A DNA stretch of 64,000 nt, taken from positions 372,001 to 436,000 of the forward strand of contig JAUJEB010000006.1 of assembly GCA_030442055.1 (NCBI GenBank). Direction: 5' to 3'. Position 1 is the first letter of the stretch, and every line of letters begins with the position of its first letter. Made by a program: the position numbers and the translations under genes. Under the pieces are notes generated by a model, which saw only the letters and a program-made list of their open reading frames with translations, had not been told where the DNA came from and did not search any database. Source of the DNA: Agaribacillus aureus. GTDB taxonomy: Bacteria > Bacteroidota > Bacteroidia > Cytophagales > Cyclobacteriaceae. Shown piece after piece: positions 1 to 8,817 of this stretch.

Positions 1-1
1 G

Positions 2-634
2 TCATTAAGGGTAAGCCTGACACCCCCCTACTCCCTTTTTAATAACCGCGATTATGAAAATGAATCCAATGAGGAAAAATATAAGTTCGTTGAGTATCAT
101 AAATGGGACTTTGATGCTGAGTTTTATACGCCTATCGCCGGTGATTTAGTATTTCATGCCAAAACCAGCATGGGCTTTTTAGGATCCTATTCCAGCGCGC
201 TGGGCATCGGACCTTTTGAAAGATATTTTCTGGGAGGTAGCGGTATCGGAAGTACTGGAGATTTTTTAATTGGTTCGCAGCCAATTGGGTTGCGTGGCTA
301 TGATGAAAACGCCATTGTTCCGGTTGATCCGAATTCAGGGTTTGATGGTGGCGTGGTTTTTAACAAATTTACCTTTGAGTTGCGCTATCCCGTAAGTTTA
401 GGAAAGCCTATGATTTATGTGCTGGGTTTTATGGAAGCTGGAAATACCTGGAATAGCTACGAAGATTACAATCCCAATCAATTGTTTAAAACAGTTGGAG
501 TAGGTGTTAGAATTGACCTCCCGGGCATGGGCTTAATAGGGATAGACTACGGCCATGCTTTAGATAAGACCATCGGCAACTTTTCGCCGGTCAGAGAGAA
601 TTTTACATTTACAATGGGTGGCTCTCGTAGATGA
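2..634 (+). CDS. bamA: BamA outer-membrane assembly factor, C-terminal part (5' end outside window)
   Basis: The reading frame is open from the first bases of the window, so the gene begins upstream. About 210 residues are visible. They form the end of an Omp85 beta-barrel: alternating aromatic and glycine-rich strands, a GLRGYDEN segment that matches the VRGY-type lid-loop motif of BamA, and a terminal strand with a final aromatic-rich segment (ENFTFTMGG). BamA folds beta-barrel proteins into the outer membrane. The product ends SRR rather than on the usual terminal aromatic residue. The stop codon overlaps the ATG of a very short downstream reading frame. An Omp85 relative such as TamA is possible, but a BamA identity fits best. 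Confidence 0.85.
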   Translation, partial: SLRVSLTPPYSLFNNRDYENESNEEKYKFVEYHKWDFDAEFYTPIAGDLVFHAKTSMGFLGSYSSALGIGPFERYFLGGSGIGSTGDFLIGSQPIGLRGYDENAIVPVDPNSGFDGGVVFNKFTFELRYPVSLGKPMIYVLGFMEAGNTWNSYEDYNPNQLFKTVGVGVRIDLPGMGLIGIDYGHALDKTIGNFSPVRENFTFTMGGSRR

Positions 635-678
635 CAACCCTCAAAAGCCTATTGCTGACGGTGAGTATTTTTAATTGA
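631..678 (+). pseudogene. Possible remnant of a gene coupled to bamA (15 codons, signal-peptide-like)
   Basis: An ATG overlaps the bamA stop codon (ATGA arrangement, typical of translational coupling). It opens a frame reading M-T-T-L-K-S-L-L-L-T-V-S-I-F-N and then stops. A basic residue followed by a hydrophobic run looks like the start of a signal peptide. In many Bacteroidota bamA is followed by an OmpH/Skp periplasmic chaperone gene, so this may be the stump of such a gene. It could equally be chance. Confidence 0.25.
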
Positions 679-910
679 GATTTAAGTGTTTCTTTTCTGT
701 GTTGAATTTGTATTCATCCCACTTCGAAATGATAAAATTATAGAATTCCATTTCCTTGATATATTTTTCCCTGTTGGTATATCCATACAGGCTTTTGTAA
801 TGGGATTCTACATTATCATAGTCATCTATTAATCTTTGTTTTTCCTTTTTTATGGAATTAAGAAGGGTGGTTTTTTCAAGAACATTCATACTCAAACATT
901 TTAATTTCAC
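671..910 (-). CDS. Small hypothetical protein, charged and helical
   Basis: A 79-residue product (or 72 if the in-frame ATG at 889 is used), rich in Lys, Glu and Asp, with heptad-like spacing suggesting alpha-helix or a short coiled coil. There is no signal peptide and no recognised motif. It runs against bamA, and its stop lies at the end of the short bamA-coupled frame. The A/T-rich sequence before the start is typical of weak Bacteroidota initiation regions. No function can be assigned; it may not be a real gene. Confidence 0.4.
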   Translation of the reverse strand: MKLKCLSMNVLEKTTLLNSIKKEKQRLIDDYDNVESHYKSLYGYTNREKYIKEMEFYNFIISKWDEYKFNTEKKHLNLN

Positions 911-1219
911 ACACTATATTTAACTCATTTCTACGTCAATTATTGTATCAAAACCAATGCAATTTGAAAAAAATCACTGCTTCGAAATGAAATTAAATAT
1001 TAAATATAGCCATAATCAGTAAGATTTCAAAGATTTTGCACGGAATAGCCTGCGATTTAATGCCCTGGTGGGCAAAGCAGTTCGACCGTTTTCTTTTTCA
1101 GTTTGCCAAAGCTTTTTTGTTATGATGTTCAAACACAGTCCGGTTTTACCCAAAATTCAAAAACATTAATATCACTTTTTACCATAAAAAAACGGATCCC
1201 TATTCATTATATTTACAGC
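911..1219. other. Intergenic stretch without a recognisable gene
   Basis: AT-rich DNA between the small minus-strand gene and the membrane protein that starts at 1220. A TTG codon at 1103 extends the downstream frame, but the encoded residues do not look like protein and the ATG at 1220 is preferred. No RNA gene, repeat or clear promoter seen. Confidence 0.4.
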
Positions 1220-1942
1220 ATGTTAGAAGCTATTGAAAAATTTGAAGATATATTAAGAAGGCTTAAGAAATTAAACTACGGCGATCATAATTTATTTAGT
1301 GCCACAAGGAAAGAGTGCCTGATGTTAATCAATAACTTTTTGCCAAAGGATTCTCCTTATAAAAAAGACCTCGAGCAAATAAAAATATCAAAAAACAATC
1401 AGGAAAATGACTCCTCCAGCCTTGACCGGTGGATCCATGGTCACGAAGAATTCATTAACCTGGTCCGCATTGTGATCGAGGATCTTCAAATCCAGCAACG
1501 CAAGGAAATTAACAAATCAAAAAATAAGACAGAAATTGAAAAATACGTGTCAGAAATTGAAAGGATCAAGAATGACACCGGCAAGGATTTAATCTTTGAA
1601 CGCAATAATTATAATTACCTCAAGAGAAAATATGACTTGCTCCAGTATAATTATGATCAGTTAAATGCCTCTTATCAGCAGGTCCTTGGGAAAAAAAATC
1701 AGTGGATCCTATACATTACCTGGACGGTCCTGGTTGGTTTGCTGGTCCTGGTATTTGATCAGATAATTCACTGGCAATGGTTTGAAGATCACAGTAGAAG
1801 GCTGTATATAAAGTTGACGGGACTGTTGTTTACGGGGTCCATTTTTTTGTTAATTCCTTTCAGGAAAAACATCAGGATTATGGTGGTTTCAGGGATTGTA
1901 CTGCTGGTGCTGGTGATATTGGTATTGTTGCCCTACGCATAA
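1220..1942 (+). CDS. Unclassified protein: helical N-terminal domain, coiled coil and three C-terminal membrane helices
   Basis: The product has about 240 residues. The first ~95 form a predicted helical domain (MLEAIEKFEDILRR at the start, then RKECLMLINNFLP and a W-I-H-G-H-E-E segment). Residues ~95-160 are a Lys/Glu-rich coiled coil. Three hydrophobic segments follow at roughly 162-184, 195-212 and 217-239, the last ending at the C-terminus. The ATG at 1220 was chosen over a TTG at 1103 because the upstream codons look non-coding. I do not recognise the family. A soluble sensing domain joined by a coiled coil to a small membrane bundle resembles the layout of membrane effectors in bacterial immune proteins, but this is inference from shape only. 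Confidence 0.6.
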   Translation: MLEAIEKFEDILRRLKKLNYGDHNLFSATRKECLMLINNFLPKDSPYKKDLEQIKISKNNQENDSSSLDRWIHGHEEFINLVRIVIEDLQIQQRKEINKSKNKTEIEKYVSEIERIKNDTGKDLIFERNNYNYLKRKYDLLQYNYDQLNASYQQVLGKKNQWILYITWTVLVGLLVLVFDQIIHWQWFEDHSRRLYIKLTGLLFTGSIFLLIPFRKNIRIMVVSGIVLLVLVILVLLPYA

Positions 1943-1972
1943 AAAAAGGAGAATTAATCCCCTTTTTTTACT
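1943..1972. terminator. Bidirectional intrinsic terminator between convergent genes
   Basis: An A-rich left arm (AAAAAAAGGAG) and a complementary right arm ending in a T run (CCCCTTTTTTT) form a short hairpin. It can serve both the 1220-1942 gene and the convergent gene that ends at 1989. Confidence 0.6.
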
Positions 1973-1988
1973 GTTGATCTAGAAAGTG

Positions 1989-2360
1989 CTACTTGCTTAA
2001 TCTATAGAAAGATGTATTGTCTAAATTCATAATCAGATCACTTTGATGGAGATAAGCCAATAATTTTTTATTGCCGGCTATTTTATCGGTATGGATTTCC
2101 AACTGGTACATCAGGTTTTCTTCCTTATCAAAAAATTTAAAGACCTTTTTGTCCTCATTCCCTGTCAAACGCTGTTCTTTCTGCCATTCATAGTTCGTGG
2201 CCGTTTTTTCAATTTTCAATACCTCGGACTTAAACCTTAAATCCTTTTCCGGCTTGTCAATGCTGGCGGCTTTGGTATTAAAAACCAGCAGAATTAAAAT
2301 AGCCATGATAATACCAACAATAACAATTAGTCTTTCTGTAATTACATTGATTGATTTCAT
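1989..2360 (-). CDS. Hypothetical membrane-anchored protein
   Basis: A 123-residue product with a single hydrophobic segment at about residues 11-29 (IVIVGIIMAILILLVF), preceded by basic and polar residues, so probably anchored in the inner membrane with the remainder in the periplasm. The C-terminal ~95 residues are mixed charged/aromatic with no motif I recognise. It is convergent with the three-TM protein. A full signal peptide is possible because AASID follows the hydrophobic core. Confidence 0.55.
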   Translation of the reverse strand: MKSINVITERLIVIVGIIMAILILLVFNTKAASIDKPEKDLRFKSEVLKIEKTATNYEWQKEQRLTGNEDKKVFKFFDKEENLMYQLEIHTDKIAGNKKLLAYLHQSDLIMNLDNTSFYRLSK

Positions 2361-2570
2361 GATGTGAGTGTTTTGACCTAATAATCACTATAAAGCCAAT
2401 TCATATGCCATATTTTATAAGTGTTTAATAATGAGTTGCTTGAGGTAGGTATAATGAATTTTTAGCGCTTTTTTTGTCACAAAAACGGACACTTTTTCGA
2501 ACGCTTCTGAACAGAAAAATGATGTGGAAAGTGCAAACAATAGGTTTTAATATTTATTAATTTAGCAGTT

Positions 2571-2731
2571 AGTGTGGCGATTGTTAAATAAGCTTACTAG
2601 TTTTTGCTGCTATTTTTTCTTTATACAAGGCAAAATTTGAAGGCATAGCAGCGCTACGTTTGAAAATTTTAACGATGTAGAAAGGAAAAAGAGGGGTGAA
2701 AATAGTGAGTTTATTTAGTAATCACCACACT
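2571..2731. repeat. 161-bp palindromic repeat element A (MITE- or REP-like)
   Basis: The ends form imperfect inverted repeats of 29 bp (2571-2599 and 2703-2731): 24 positions pair and 5 differ. Four of the five differences are still G-U pairs in RNA, so a folded transcript would keep the stem. The interior is also partly self-complementary. At the centre (2646-2656) is the 11-mer TAGCAGCGCTA, the reverse complement of the TAGCGCTGCTA at the centre of the element at 43999-44163. There is no coding potential. It lies in the 403-bp gap upstream of the GDPD gene; I see nothing else in that gap. Confidence 0.7.
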
Positions 2732-2763
2732 TCTAGTTAAGTGAAATAGTTTAAAGCAACCAG

Positions 2764-3648
2764 ATGCGTTATAGGTATAGTTTAGTTTGGATAATTTTTC
2801 TGATAATATGTTTTTCCTGTCAAAAGGATAAATCCCGGGTAATTCAGTCATATTCAACCACCAACGCGAAGGAGTTTTTCAAGTGGAAACCCGATCGTTC
2901 CCCATTGATCAGCGCTCACCGGGGTGGTCCTTCTCCTGGTTTCCCTGAGAATTGTTTGGAAACCTTTGAGAATACCCTCTCCCATGTACCCGCTTTAATA
3001 GAATGTGATGTAAATATTAGCAAGGACGGTTATCTGGTGATGATGCACGACGACAAGGTTGACCGTACAACTGATGGAACAGGTTATGTTGACGGCTTAT
3101 CGCTTGCGCAGCTACAGCAGCTGAAATTGAAAGATAATGAAGGCAACATAACTGATTTTAAAATCCCTACGCTCAAGCAGGTACTCGAATGGGCAAAGGG
3201 GAAAGCCCTGGTTAGTATTGATGCTAAGCGAGGAGTGCCATTTGACAAAGTCATACGATTAATTGAAGAAACCGGAGCCGAAGAAAATGTCACCATCATT
3301 GTCTATAATGTGGAAAATGCCATTGAGGTCCACCGGTTAAATCCTTCATTGATGCTTTCAATGACCATCAGAAATAAAGATGAACTATTAAGGGTAAAAA
3401 AGGCTGGGATCCCCATGGAAAACGTTATTGCTTTTACCGGCGTAAGACTTCTGGATGAAAGCCATTATAATATGCTCCACCGGGAAGGCATTTTTTGTAT
3501 TTTGGGAACGTTGGGCAACCTGGATAAAAGGGCGGAGAAAAGGGGAGACGATATTTACCTGAGCTTTATCAAAAAAGGAGTCGACATTTTGGCTACCGAC
3601 CGGCCAGTAGCTGCTGCCCGTGCAATCGGTGTTTTTGTTAACGAGTAA
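2764..3648 (+). CDS. Glycerophosphodiester phosphodiesterase, lipoprotein
   Basis: Hydrolyses glycerophosphodiesters to glycerol-3-phosphate and an alcohol. The 294-residue product has a hydrophobic N-terminus ending in Cys19 (I-I-C-F-S-C), a probable though atypical lipobox, followed by QKDK, so a cell-surface or periplasmic lipoprotein is likely. The GDPD TIM-barrel signature is clear: AHRGG (His52, Arg53), PEN (Glu62), E-C-D (Glu80, Asp82) and MMHDDKVDRTTDGTG (His95). The length is normal for a single-domain GDPD. The threonine aldolase gene follows after 19 bp, so the two may share a transcript, although the functions are not obviously linked. Confidence 0.88.
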   Translation: MRYRYSLVWIIFLIICFSCQKDKSRVIQSYSTTNAKEFFKWKPDRSPLISAHRGGPSPGFPENCLETFENTLSHVPALIECDVNISKDGYLVMMHDDKVDRTTDGTGYVDGLSLAQLQQLKLKDNEGNITDFKIPTLKQVLEWAKGKALVSIDAKRGVPFDKVIRLIEETGAEENVTIIVYNVENAIEVHRLNPSLMLSMTIRNKDELLRVKKAGIPMENVIAFTGVRLLDESHYNMLHREGIFCILGTLGNLDKRAEKRGDDIYLSFIKKGVDILATDRPVAAARAIGVFVNE

Positions 3649-3667
3649 ACTTTTATACCAAATTTTT

Positions 3668-4714
3668 ATGATTATTGACCTTAGAAGCGATACGGTTACA
3701 AAGCCTACGGAGGCTATGCTTGCCGCGATGATGCAAGCCAAAGTTGGTGATGATGTTTTTGACGAGGATCCCTCCGTCAAGCAGCTGGAACGAAAAGTGG
3801 CTGATTACTTTGGAATGGAGGCTGGTCTTTTTTGCCCTTCAGGTACGATGACCAACCAAATTGCTCTTAGGATTTCTACCCAACCGCAGGATGAAATCAT
3901 TTGTGATGTCAGGTCACATATATATAATTATGAGGCCGGCGGCATTGCATATAATTCTTTGGTTTCTGTGAGCCTTGCCAATGGGCATTACGGCAGGTTA
4001 TCTGCCGACGACATCACCGGTTGTATCAGACCTGACGATGTACATGCACCTAATACCAGTTTAGTCTGCCTTGAAAACACGGTTAATAAAGGTGGTGGCA
4101 GTTATTATGAGATGGAAAATATTAAAGAGATCCACGCCGTGGCAAAAGCCCATAATTTAAATCTGCATCTGGATGGCGCCCGATTATTTAATGCCCTGGT
4201 GGCATCCGGTCAGGATGCGAAAGCATATGGAAAATACTTTGATACTATTTCCATTTGTCTTTCAAAAGGATTGGGTGCCCCGGTGGGATCGGTATTGCTA
4301 TCAGATAAAGAAGGCATTAAAAGAGCCAATCGTGTCCGAAAAGTTTTTGGCGGTGGTATGCGCCAGGCCGGTTACCTGGCTGCAGCGGGGATCTATGCCC
4401 TGGATCACCACGTTGATCGCTTGTCTGAAGACCACCGCCGCGCCCGGATTCTTGGTGAAGTACTGGTGCAGCAATCCTTTGTCAAAGAGGTGCTGCCCGT
4501 AGCAACCAATATTGTTATCTTTTCATTGGCTACCGGATTAACACCGCAATGGCTGTTGGAGGAGCTCCTAAAATATCAGATTAAGGCGGTGCCATTTGGA
4601 AAGGAGGAGGTACGTTTTGTGACACACCTTGATTTTGATGATCATATGTTAACAAAAACCAGGCAGGCGCTTGAGGAGATATCCGAGGTAGTGATGAAAT
4701 CGGATAAAATATAA
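3668..4714 (+). CDS. ltaE: Low-specificity L-threonine aldolase
   Basis: PLP-dependent fold-type I enzyme cleaving L-threonine or L-allo-threonine to glycine and acetaldehyde. The 348-residue product starts MIIDLRSDTVTKPT, the characteristic N-terminus of the family, which fixes the start at 3668 rather than an upstream in-frame codon. The PLP lysine is Lys200 in ICLSKGLGAPVGS, and the cofactor-binding aspartate is in LHLDGAR (Asp169). The length is standard. It follows the GDPD gene by 19 bp and is convergent with the EamA transporter gene, with 27 bp between. Confidence 0.92.
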   Translation: MIIDLRSDTVTKPTEAMLAAMMQAKVGDDVFDEDPSVKQLERKVADYFGMEAGLFCPSGTMTNQIALRISTQPQDEIICDVRSHIYNYEAGGIAYNSLVSVSLANGHYGRLSADDITGCIRPDDVHAPNTSLVCLENTVNKGGGSYYEMENIKEIHAVAKAHNLNLHLDGARLFNALVASGQDAKAYGKYFDTISICLSKGLGAPVGSVLLSDKEGIKRANRVRKVFGGGMRQAGYLAAAGIYALDHHVDRLSEDHRRARILGEVLVQQSFVKEVLPVATNIVIFSLATGLTPQWLLEELLKYQIKAVPFGKEEVRFVTHLDFDDHMLTKTRQALEEISEVVMKSDKI

Positions 4715-4741
4715 AATGATCTTTTCCCGCTTAATTTTAGT

Positions 4742-5626
4742 TTAATGCCCGTCATTTTTGCCTACCAGGTAGACCCCGGCAAATATCAGCAGAGAAAACA
4801 ATATTTGCTGCCAGTCGAGAGAGCCAAGGCCAAATACAATGGTAATAAAGGTTGCAAACACCGGCTGCAAATAGACATAGGCACCCGCTACCGACGGGCG
4901 GGTGTGTTTTAGTGCCCAGGCATTTAATAAATAGGTACAGCATGTTGTTCCTACTACCACAAATGCCAGACTCATCCAAATAGTAAATGGAAAATTAGAC
5001 CATTGAACCTGGGTTAGCTCATGAAAACCAAATGGCAATACCATAAAAAAACCAAAAATAAATACCCATTTTACAACCGTTACCGGATGATATCTCAACA
5101 TGAGCGGTTTCACAATTACCAGGTAAATTCCGTAAAAAATACTATTGGCAATAACCAATAAGTCGCCTATAAACCTGGTCTTTTCCGATGAAGCGCCACT
5201 GGAGGTAATTAGTAAGATAGCGCCGAAGCCCCCTATGATAATCCCGGCCATTTTCAATTTGGTGATTCTTTCTTTCAGAATTATGTATGATGTTACCAGG
5301 ACAATAATTGGTACCATCGTCATAATGATGGAAGCATTGATAGCACTGGTATAACTCAGGCCTTTAAAAAAAGAGAGCATGTTTGCCCCCGAGCCGAAAA
5401 TGGCTACCAGAAAAAACTTTTTATAATCCCGGACGTGAACCAGTTTTTCTTTGATAAAAAGTGCATGAAATATCCAGAAAAGCAGACCGGCAACCACTAC
5501 CCTGACCACGATGAGGGCAAAAGGTGCCATATACACCGGCATAATTGCTTTGGCGATGATATAATTGGCGCCATAGATGAGACCAGCTGCCGCCAAGGCC
5601 AAATGTACCCTTATCTCTTTTGACAT
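4742..5626 (-). CDS. EamA/DMT-family transporter
   Basis: A 294-residue integral membrane protein with about ten hydrophobic segments arranged as two EamA repeats of five helices (approximate repeats 1-145 and 150-294). Conserved features include the GANYIIAK-type first helix, Pro/Gly-containing helices and a LQPVFATFITIVFG-type ninth helix. Members export or import small metabolites such as amino acids; the substrate cannot be read from sequence. It is convergent with the threonine aldolase and divergent from rarA. Confidence 0.88.
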   Translation of the reverse strand: MSKEIRVHLALAAAGLIYGANYIIAKAIMPVYMAPFALIVVRVVVAGLLFWIFHALFIKEKLVHVRDYKKFFLVAIFGSGANMLSFFKGLSYTSAINASIIMTMVPIIVLVTSYIILKERITKLKMAGIIIGGFGAILLITSSGASSEKTRFIGDLLVIANSIFYGIYLVIVKPLMLRYHPVTVVKWVFIFGFFMVLPFGFHELTQVQWSNFPFTIWMSLAFVVVGTTCCTYLLNAWALKHTRPSVAGAYVYLQPVFATFITIVFGLGSLDWQQILFSLLIFAGVYLVGKNDGH

Positions 5627-5738
5627 GACGCAAAACTAATCATTGGAAGGAGCTAAACCGGATATTAACAGAGAATTTTAAATAAGGATTAAGATTCATT
5701 CCTTATAATTGCTACTGATTTTTTTTTAATTTACTGGT

Positions 5739-7007
5739 ATGTTTAATGCAAATCATCCTTTGGCTGAACGGTTGCGGCCGACCACTTTGAAAGAGGTGGT
5801 GGGACAAGAACATCTGGTGGGGGATAACGGCGTCTTGCAGCGTGCTGTGAAAGTGGGTATTATCCCTTCCATGATCCTTTGGGGACCTCCTGGCGTGGGA
5901 AAAACCACTTTGGCCAACATTCTTGCTACTCATATTAATGCCGCATTTTTCACACTAAGTGCCGTTAGCGCCGGTGTGAAAGAGGTAAGGACTGTGATTG
6001 AAAAAGCCAAGGGGTATCCCAAAACGATTTTGTTTATTGATGAAATTCATAGATTCAGTAAATCGCAGCAGGATGCGCTTTTAGGTGCAGTTGAGAAGGG
6101 TATCATTACCCTGATCGGAGCAACAACGGAAAACCCCTCATTTGAGGTTATCTCCGCACTCCTTTCCCGGTGTCAGGTCTATACACTTAAAGCATTGGAG
6201 GAGTCAGATTTGTTGAAACTGGTAGATAGGGCTTTAAAGACCGATGAAAAATTACAAGCCAAGAAAGTAGACATCAAAGAGCATACCTCGTTGTTGAATA
6301 TTTCAGGTGGTGATGCCAGGAAATTGTTGAATTTACTGGAACTGGTAGTGGATGCCTTACCTGGCGATAGCATTGAAATTACCAATGACAATGTAAAGCA
6401 GATTGCCCAACAGCGGGTGGCTATTTATGATAAAAGTGGCGAGCAGCACTATGATATTATCTCAGCATTTATCAAATCTATCCGGGGTAGCGACCCCAAT
6501 GCTGCGGTGTATTGGTTGGCAAGGATGATAGAAGGCGGTGAAGACGTGAAATTCATAGCGCGCCGGTTGGTGATACTGGCTTCGGAAGATATTGGCAATG
6601 CTAATCCTACCGCCCTGGTACTCGCTACCAATGCCTTTCAGGCTGTCAATATGATTGGCTATCCGGAAGCGGAAATAATATTGTCGCAGTGCACAACATA
6701 TCTTGCCAGCTCACCGAAAAGTAACGCCAGCTATGTGGCTATAAAATCTGCTAAATCCCTGGTCAATAAAACGGGGGACCTGGCCGTGCCGCTACCGATA
6801 AGAAATGCACCGACCAAGTTGATGAAAAAGGAAGGCTATGGTGAGGGATATAAATATGCCCATGATCACCCCGGAAATTTTGTGGATATGGAATTCCTCC
6901 CGGAGGAGATAAAAGGTACTAAATTGTATGATCCCGGTGCCAATGCGAGGGAAAATGAGTTAAGGAAGCGACTGAAGGCTTTTTGGGGTAGCAAGTACCA
7001 ATACTAA
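5739..7007 (+). CDS. rarA: Replication-associated recombination protein A (RarA/MgsA AAA+ ATPase)
   Basis: Clamp-loader-like AAA+ ATPase acting at stalled replication forks. The 422-residue product starts with the family-typical [19 protein letters not shown]. Walker A is GPPGVGKT (49-56), Walker B is ILFIDE (97-102), sensor 1 is in [11 protein letters not shown], and the C-terminal MgsA domain contains [10 protein letters not shown] and a [11 protein letters not shown] segment close to the usual end. Length and order match the E. coli and yeast (Mgs1) homologues. It is a monocistronic gene divergent from the EamA transporter. Confidence 0.95.
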   Translation: MFNANHPLAERLRPTTLKEVVGQEHLVGDNGVLQRAVKVGIIPSMILWGPPGVGKTTLANILATHINAAFFTLSAVSAGVKEVRTVIEKAKGYPKTILFIDEIHRFSKSQQDALLGAVEKGIITLIGATTENPSFEVISALLSRCQVYTLKALEESDLLKLVDRALKTDEKLQAKKVDIKEHTSLLNISGGDARKLLNLLELVVDALPGDSIEITNDNVKQIAQQRVAIYDKSGEQHYDIISAFIKSIRGSDPNAAVYWLARMIEGGEDVKFIARRLVILASEDIGNANPTALVLATNAFQAVNMIGYPEAEIILSQCTTYLASSPKSNASYVAIKSAKSLVNKTGDLAVPLPIRNAPTKLMKKEGYGEGYKYAHDHPGNFVDMEFLPEEIKGTKLYDPGANARENELRKRLKAFWGSKYQY

Positions 7008-7064
7008 TTTTTAAGCTTATACCTGTACCGAATATAATCTGACGCCGTTTAAACTGTTTAAAAT

Positions 7065-8753
7065 ATGAAACGCTTAATCCTATTTATTAGCCTTGTGGCA
7101 GTAACCAAAATACTTGCCGCGCAGGACCGGGTTACCGGAAAGTCATTTGCAACACGTTCTGAGGTAATCGCTCAGCATGGCATGGTAGCTACCAGCCAGC
7201 CATTGGCCACGCAGGTTGGATTGGATATCTTAAGAAGAGGAGGCAACGCAGTAGATGCCGCCATTGCCGCAAATGCCATGCTGGGTTTGGTTGAGCCCAC
7301 CGGAAATGGCATTGGCGGAGATTTGTTTGCCATCATTTGGGATGCTAAAACCAAAAAATTATATGGTCTAAATGCCAGCGGAAGATCTCCCGGAGCGCTG
7401 AAACTATCTTACTTTCTGGAAAATGGTATCAAAAAAATACCTGCCCATGGCCCACTGCCGGTATCTGTACCCGGTTGTGTCGATGGATGGTTTGAAATGC
7501 ATCAAAAATTTGGTGTCATGTCGATGGCTGATATTTTACAGCCGACCATTGATTATGCGAACGAAGGTTTTCCCGTTAGCGAATTAATCGCCCATTATAT
7601 GCAGCTCAGCGGGGGTTTTCTTTCAAAATTTGATGGTTTTAAAGAAACCTACATGCCCAATGGCCATATGCCAAAAAAAGGAGAAATTTTTAAAAATCCC
7701 TTTTTAGCCAATACATTGACTGAGATAGCCAAAGGCGGCAGGGATGCATTTTATCGGGGAGCTATTGCAAAGACAATTGCCAAATACATGAAGGAACAGG
7801 GTGGGTTTCTGTCATACAAAGATTTAGCCAGTCACAAGTCCGAATGGGTTCAACCTGTTAGCACCAATTACCGGGGTTATGACGTTTGGGAGTTACCTCC
7901 TAATGGACAAGGTATTGCCGCCTTGCAAATCTTAAATATACTGGAAGGTTATGACATTAAATCCATGAATTTTGGCAGCCTGGAATATGTCCATACTTTC
8001 ACTGAAGCTAAAAAACTGGCTTACGAGGACAGAGCCAGGTTTTATGCAGATATGGATTTTAACCAGGTACCTGTAGACCGGTTGATTTCCAAGGAATACG
8101 CCAGGGAAAGAAGCGCCATGATCCGCCCCGACAGGGCTGCAAGAAGTTTTCCTTCGGGAAACCTGCGGGATGGAGATACCATTTATCTGACTGTAGCTGA
8201 TAAGGATGGCAATATGGTTTCGCTTATTCAAAGCAATTTCCGTGGGATGGGCTCAGGGATGACTCCTACCGGGCTGGGATTTGTTTTGCAGGATCGCGGG
8301 CAACTGTTTTCATTGGAAAAAGGGCATTTTAACGTATATGAGCCCAATAAAAGGCCCTTTCATACCATTATTCCGGCTTTTATCACAAAAGATGGAAAAC
8401 CCTGGATTAGCTTTGGCCTTATGGGAGGTGCCATGCAGCCACAGGGGCACGTACAGATAGTTGTCAACCTTATTGATTTTGGTATGAACCTCCAGGAAGC
8501 CGGCGATGCGCCGAGAATGCAACATCTTGGTTCATCACAACCGACTGGAGAAAAAATGACCAATGGAGGAACGCTATATCTCGAAGACGGGTTTGACTAT
8601 GAAGTTGTCAGAGGCCTGATGAGAAAAGGCCATAAAGTGAGCTGGGCCAATGGTGCCTATGGAGGCTATCAGGCCATTATGTGGGATGATGAAAATGGAG
8701 TTTATTACGGAGCTTCAGAGTCAAGGAAAGATGGACAGGCAGCTGGTTATTAA
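7065..8753 (+). CDS. ggt: Gamma-glutamyltransferase (gamma-glutamyltranspeptidase)
   Basis: Cleaves glutathione and other gamma-glutamyl compounds in the periplasm or outside the cell. The 562-residue proenzyme has a signal peptide (MKRLILFISLVAVTKILAAQ). The large-subunit signature AHGPLPVSVPGCVDGW is present. The autocatalytic threonine is probably Thr372 in the segment DTIYLTVADKDGNMVS, which aligns with the usual TTHYSVVDKDGN; the second Thr, the His and the Ser of that motif are replaced. A Gly-rich loop (GSGMTPTGLG) follows. The changed motif could mean altered specificity. It is single-gene, 57 bp after rarA. Confidence 0.9.
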   Translation: MKRLILFISLVAVTKILAAQDRVTGKSFATRSEVIAQHGMVATSQPLATQVGLDILRRGGNAVDAAIAANAMLGLVEPTGNGIGGDLFAIIWDAKTKKLYGLNASGRSPGALKLSYFLENGIKKIPAHGPLPVSVPGCVDGWFEMHQKFGVMSMADILQPTIDYANEGFPVSELIAHYMQLSGGFLSKFDGFKETYMPNGHMPKKGEIFKNPFLANTLTEIAKGGRDAFYRGAIAKTIAKYMKEQGGFLSYKDLASHKSEWVQPVSTNYRGYDVWELPPNGQGIAALQILNILEGYDIKSMNFGSLEYVHTFTEAKKLAYEDRARFYADMDFNQVPVDRLISKEYARERSAMIRPDRAARSFPSGNLRDGDTIYLTVADKDGNMVSLIQSNFRGMGSGMTPTGLGFVLQDRGQLFSLEKGHFNVYEPNKRPFHTIIPAFITKDGKPWISFGLMGGAMQPQGHVQIVVNLIDFGMNLQEAGDAPRMQHLGSSQPTGEKMTNGGTLYLEDGFDYEVVRGLMRKGHKVSWANGAYGGYQAIMWDDENGVYYGASESRKDGQAAGY

Positions 8754-8817
8754 AAAGAGATAGAGAGGACAATTAGCCATTTAACCTAATGCAGATAATG
8801 TCTGCAACAGGATGATA

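Noticed and set aside
4173-4502. Overlapping reading frames inside the threonine aldolase gene and other clear genes
   Set aside because: They lie in other frames of well-identified genes and have no recognisable family character.
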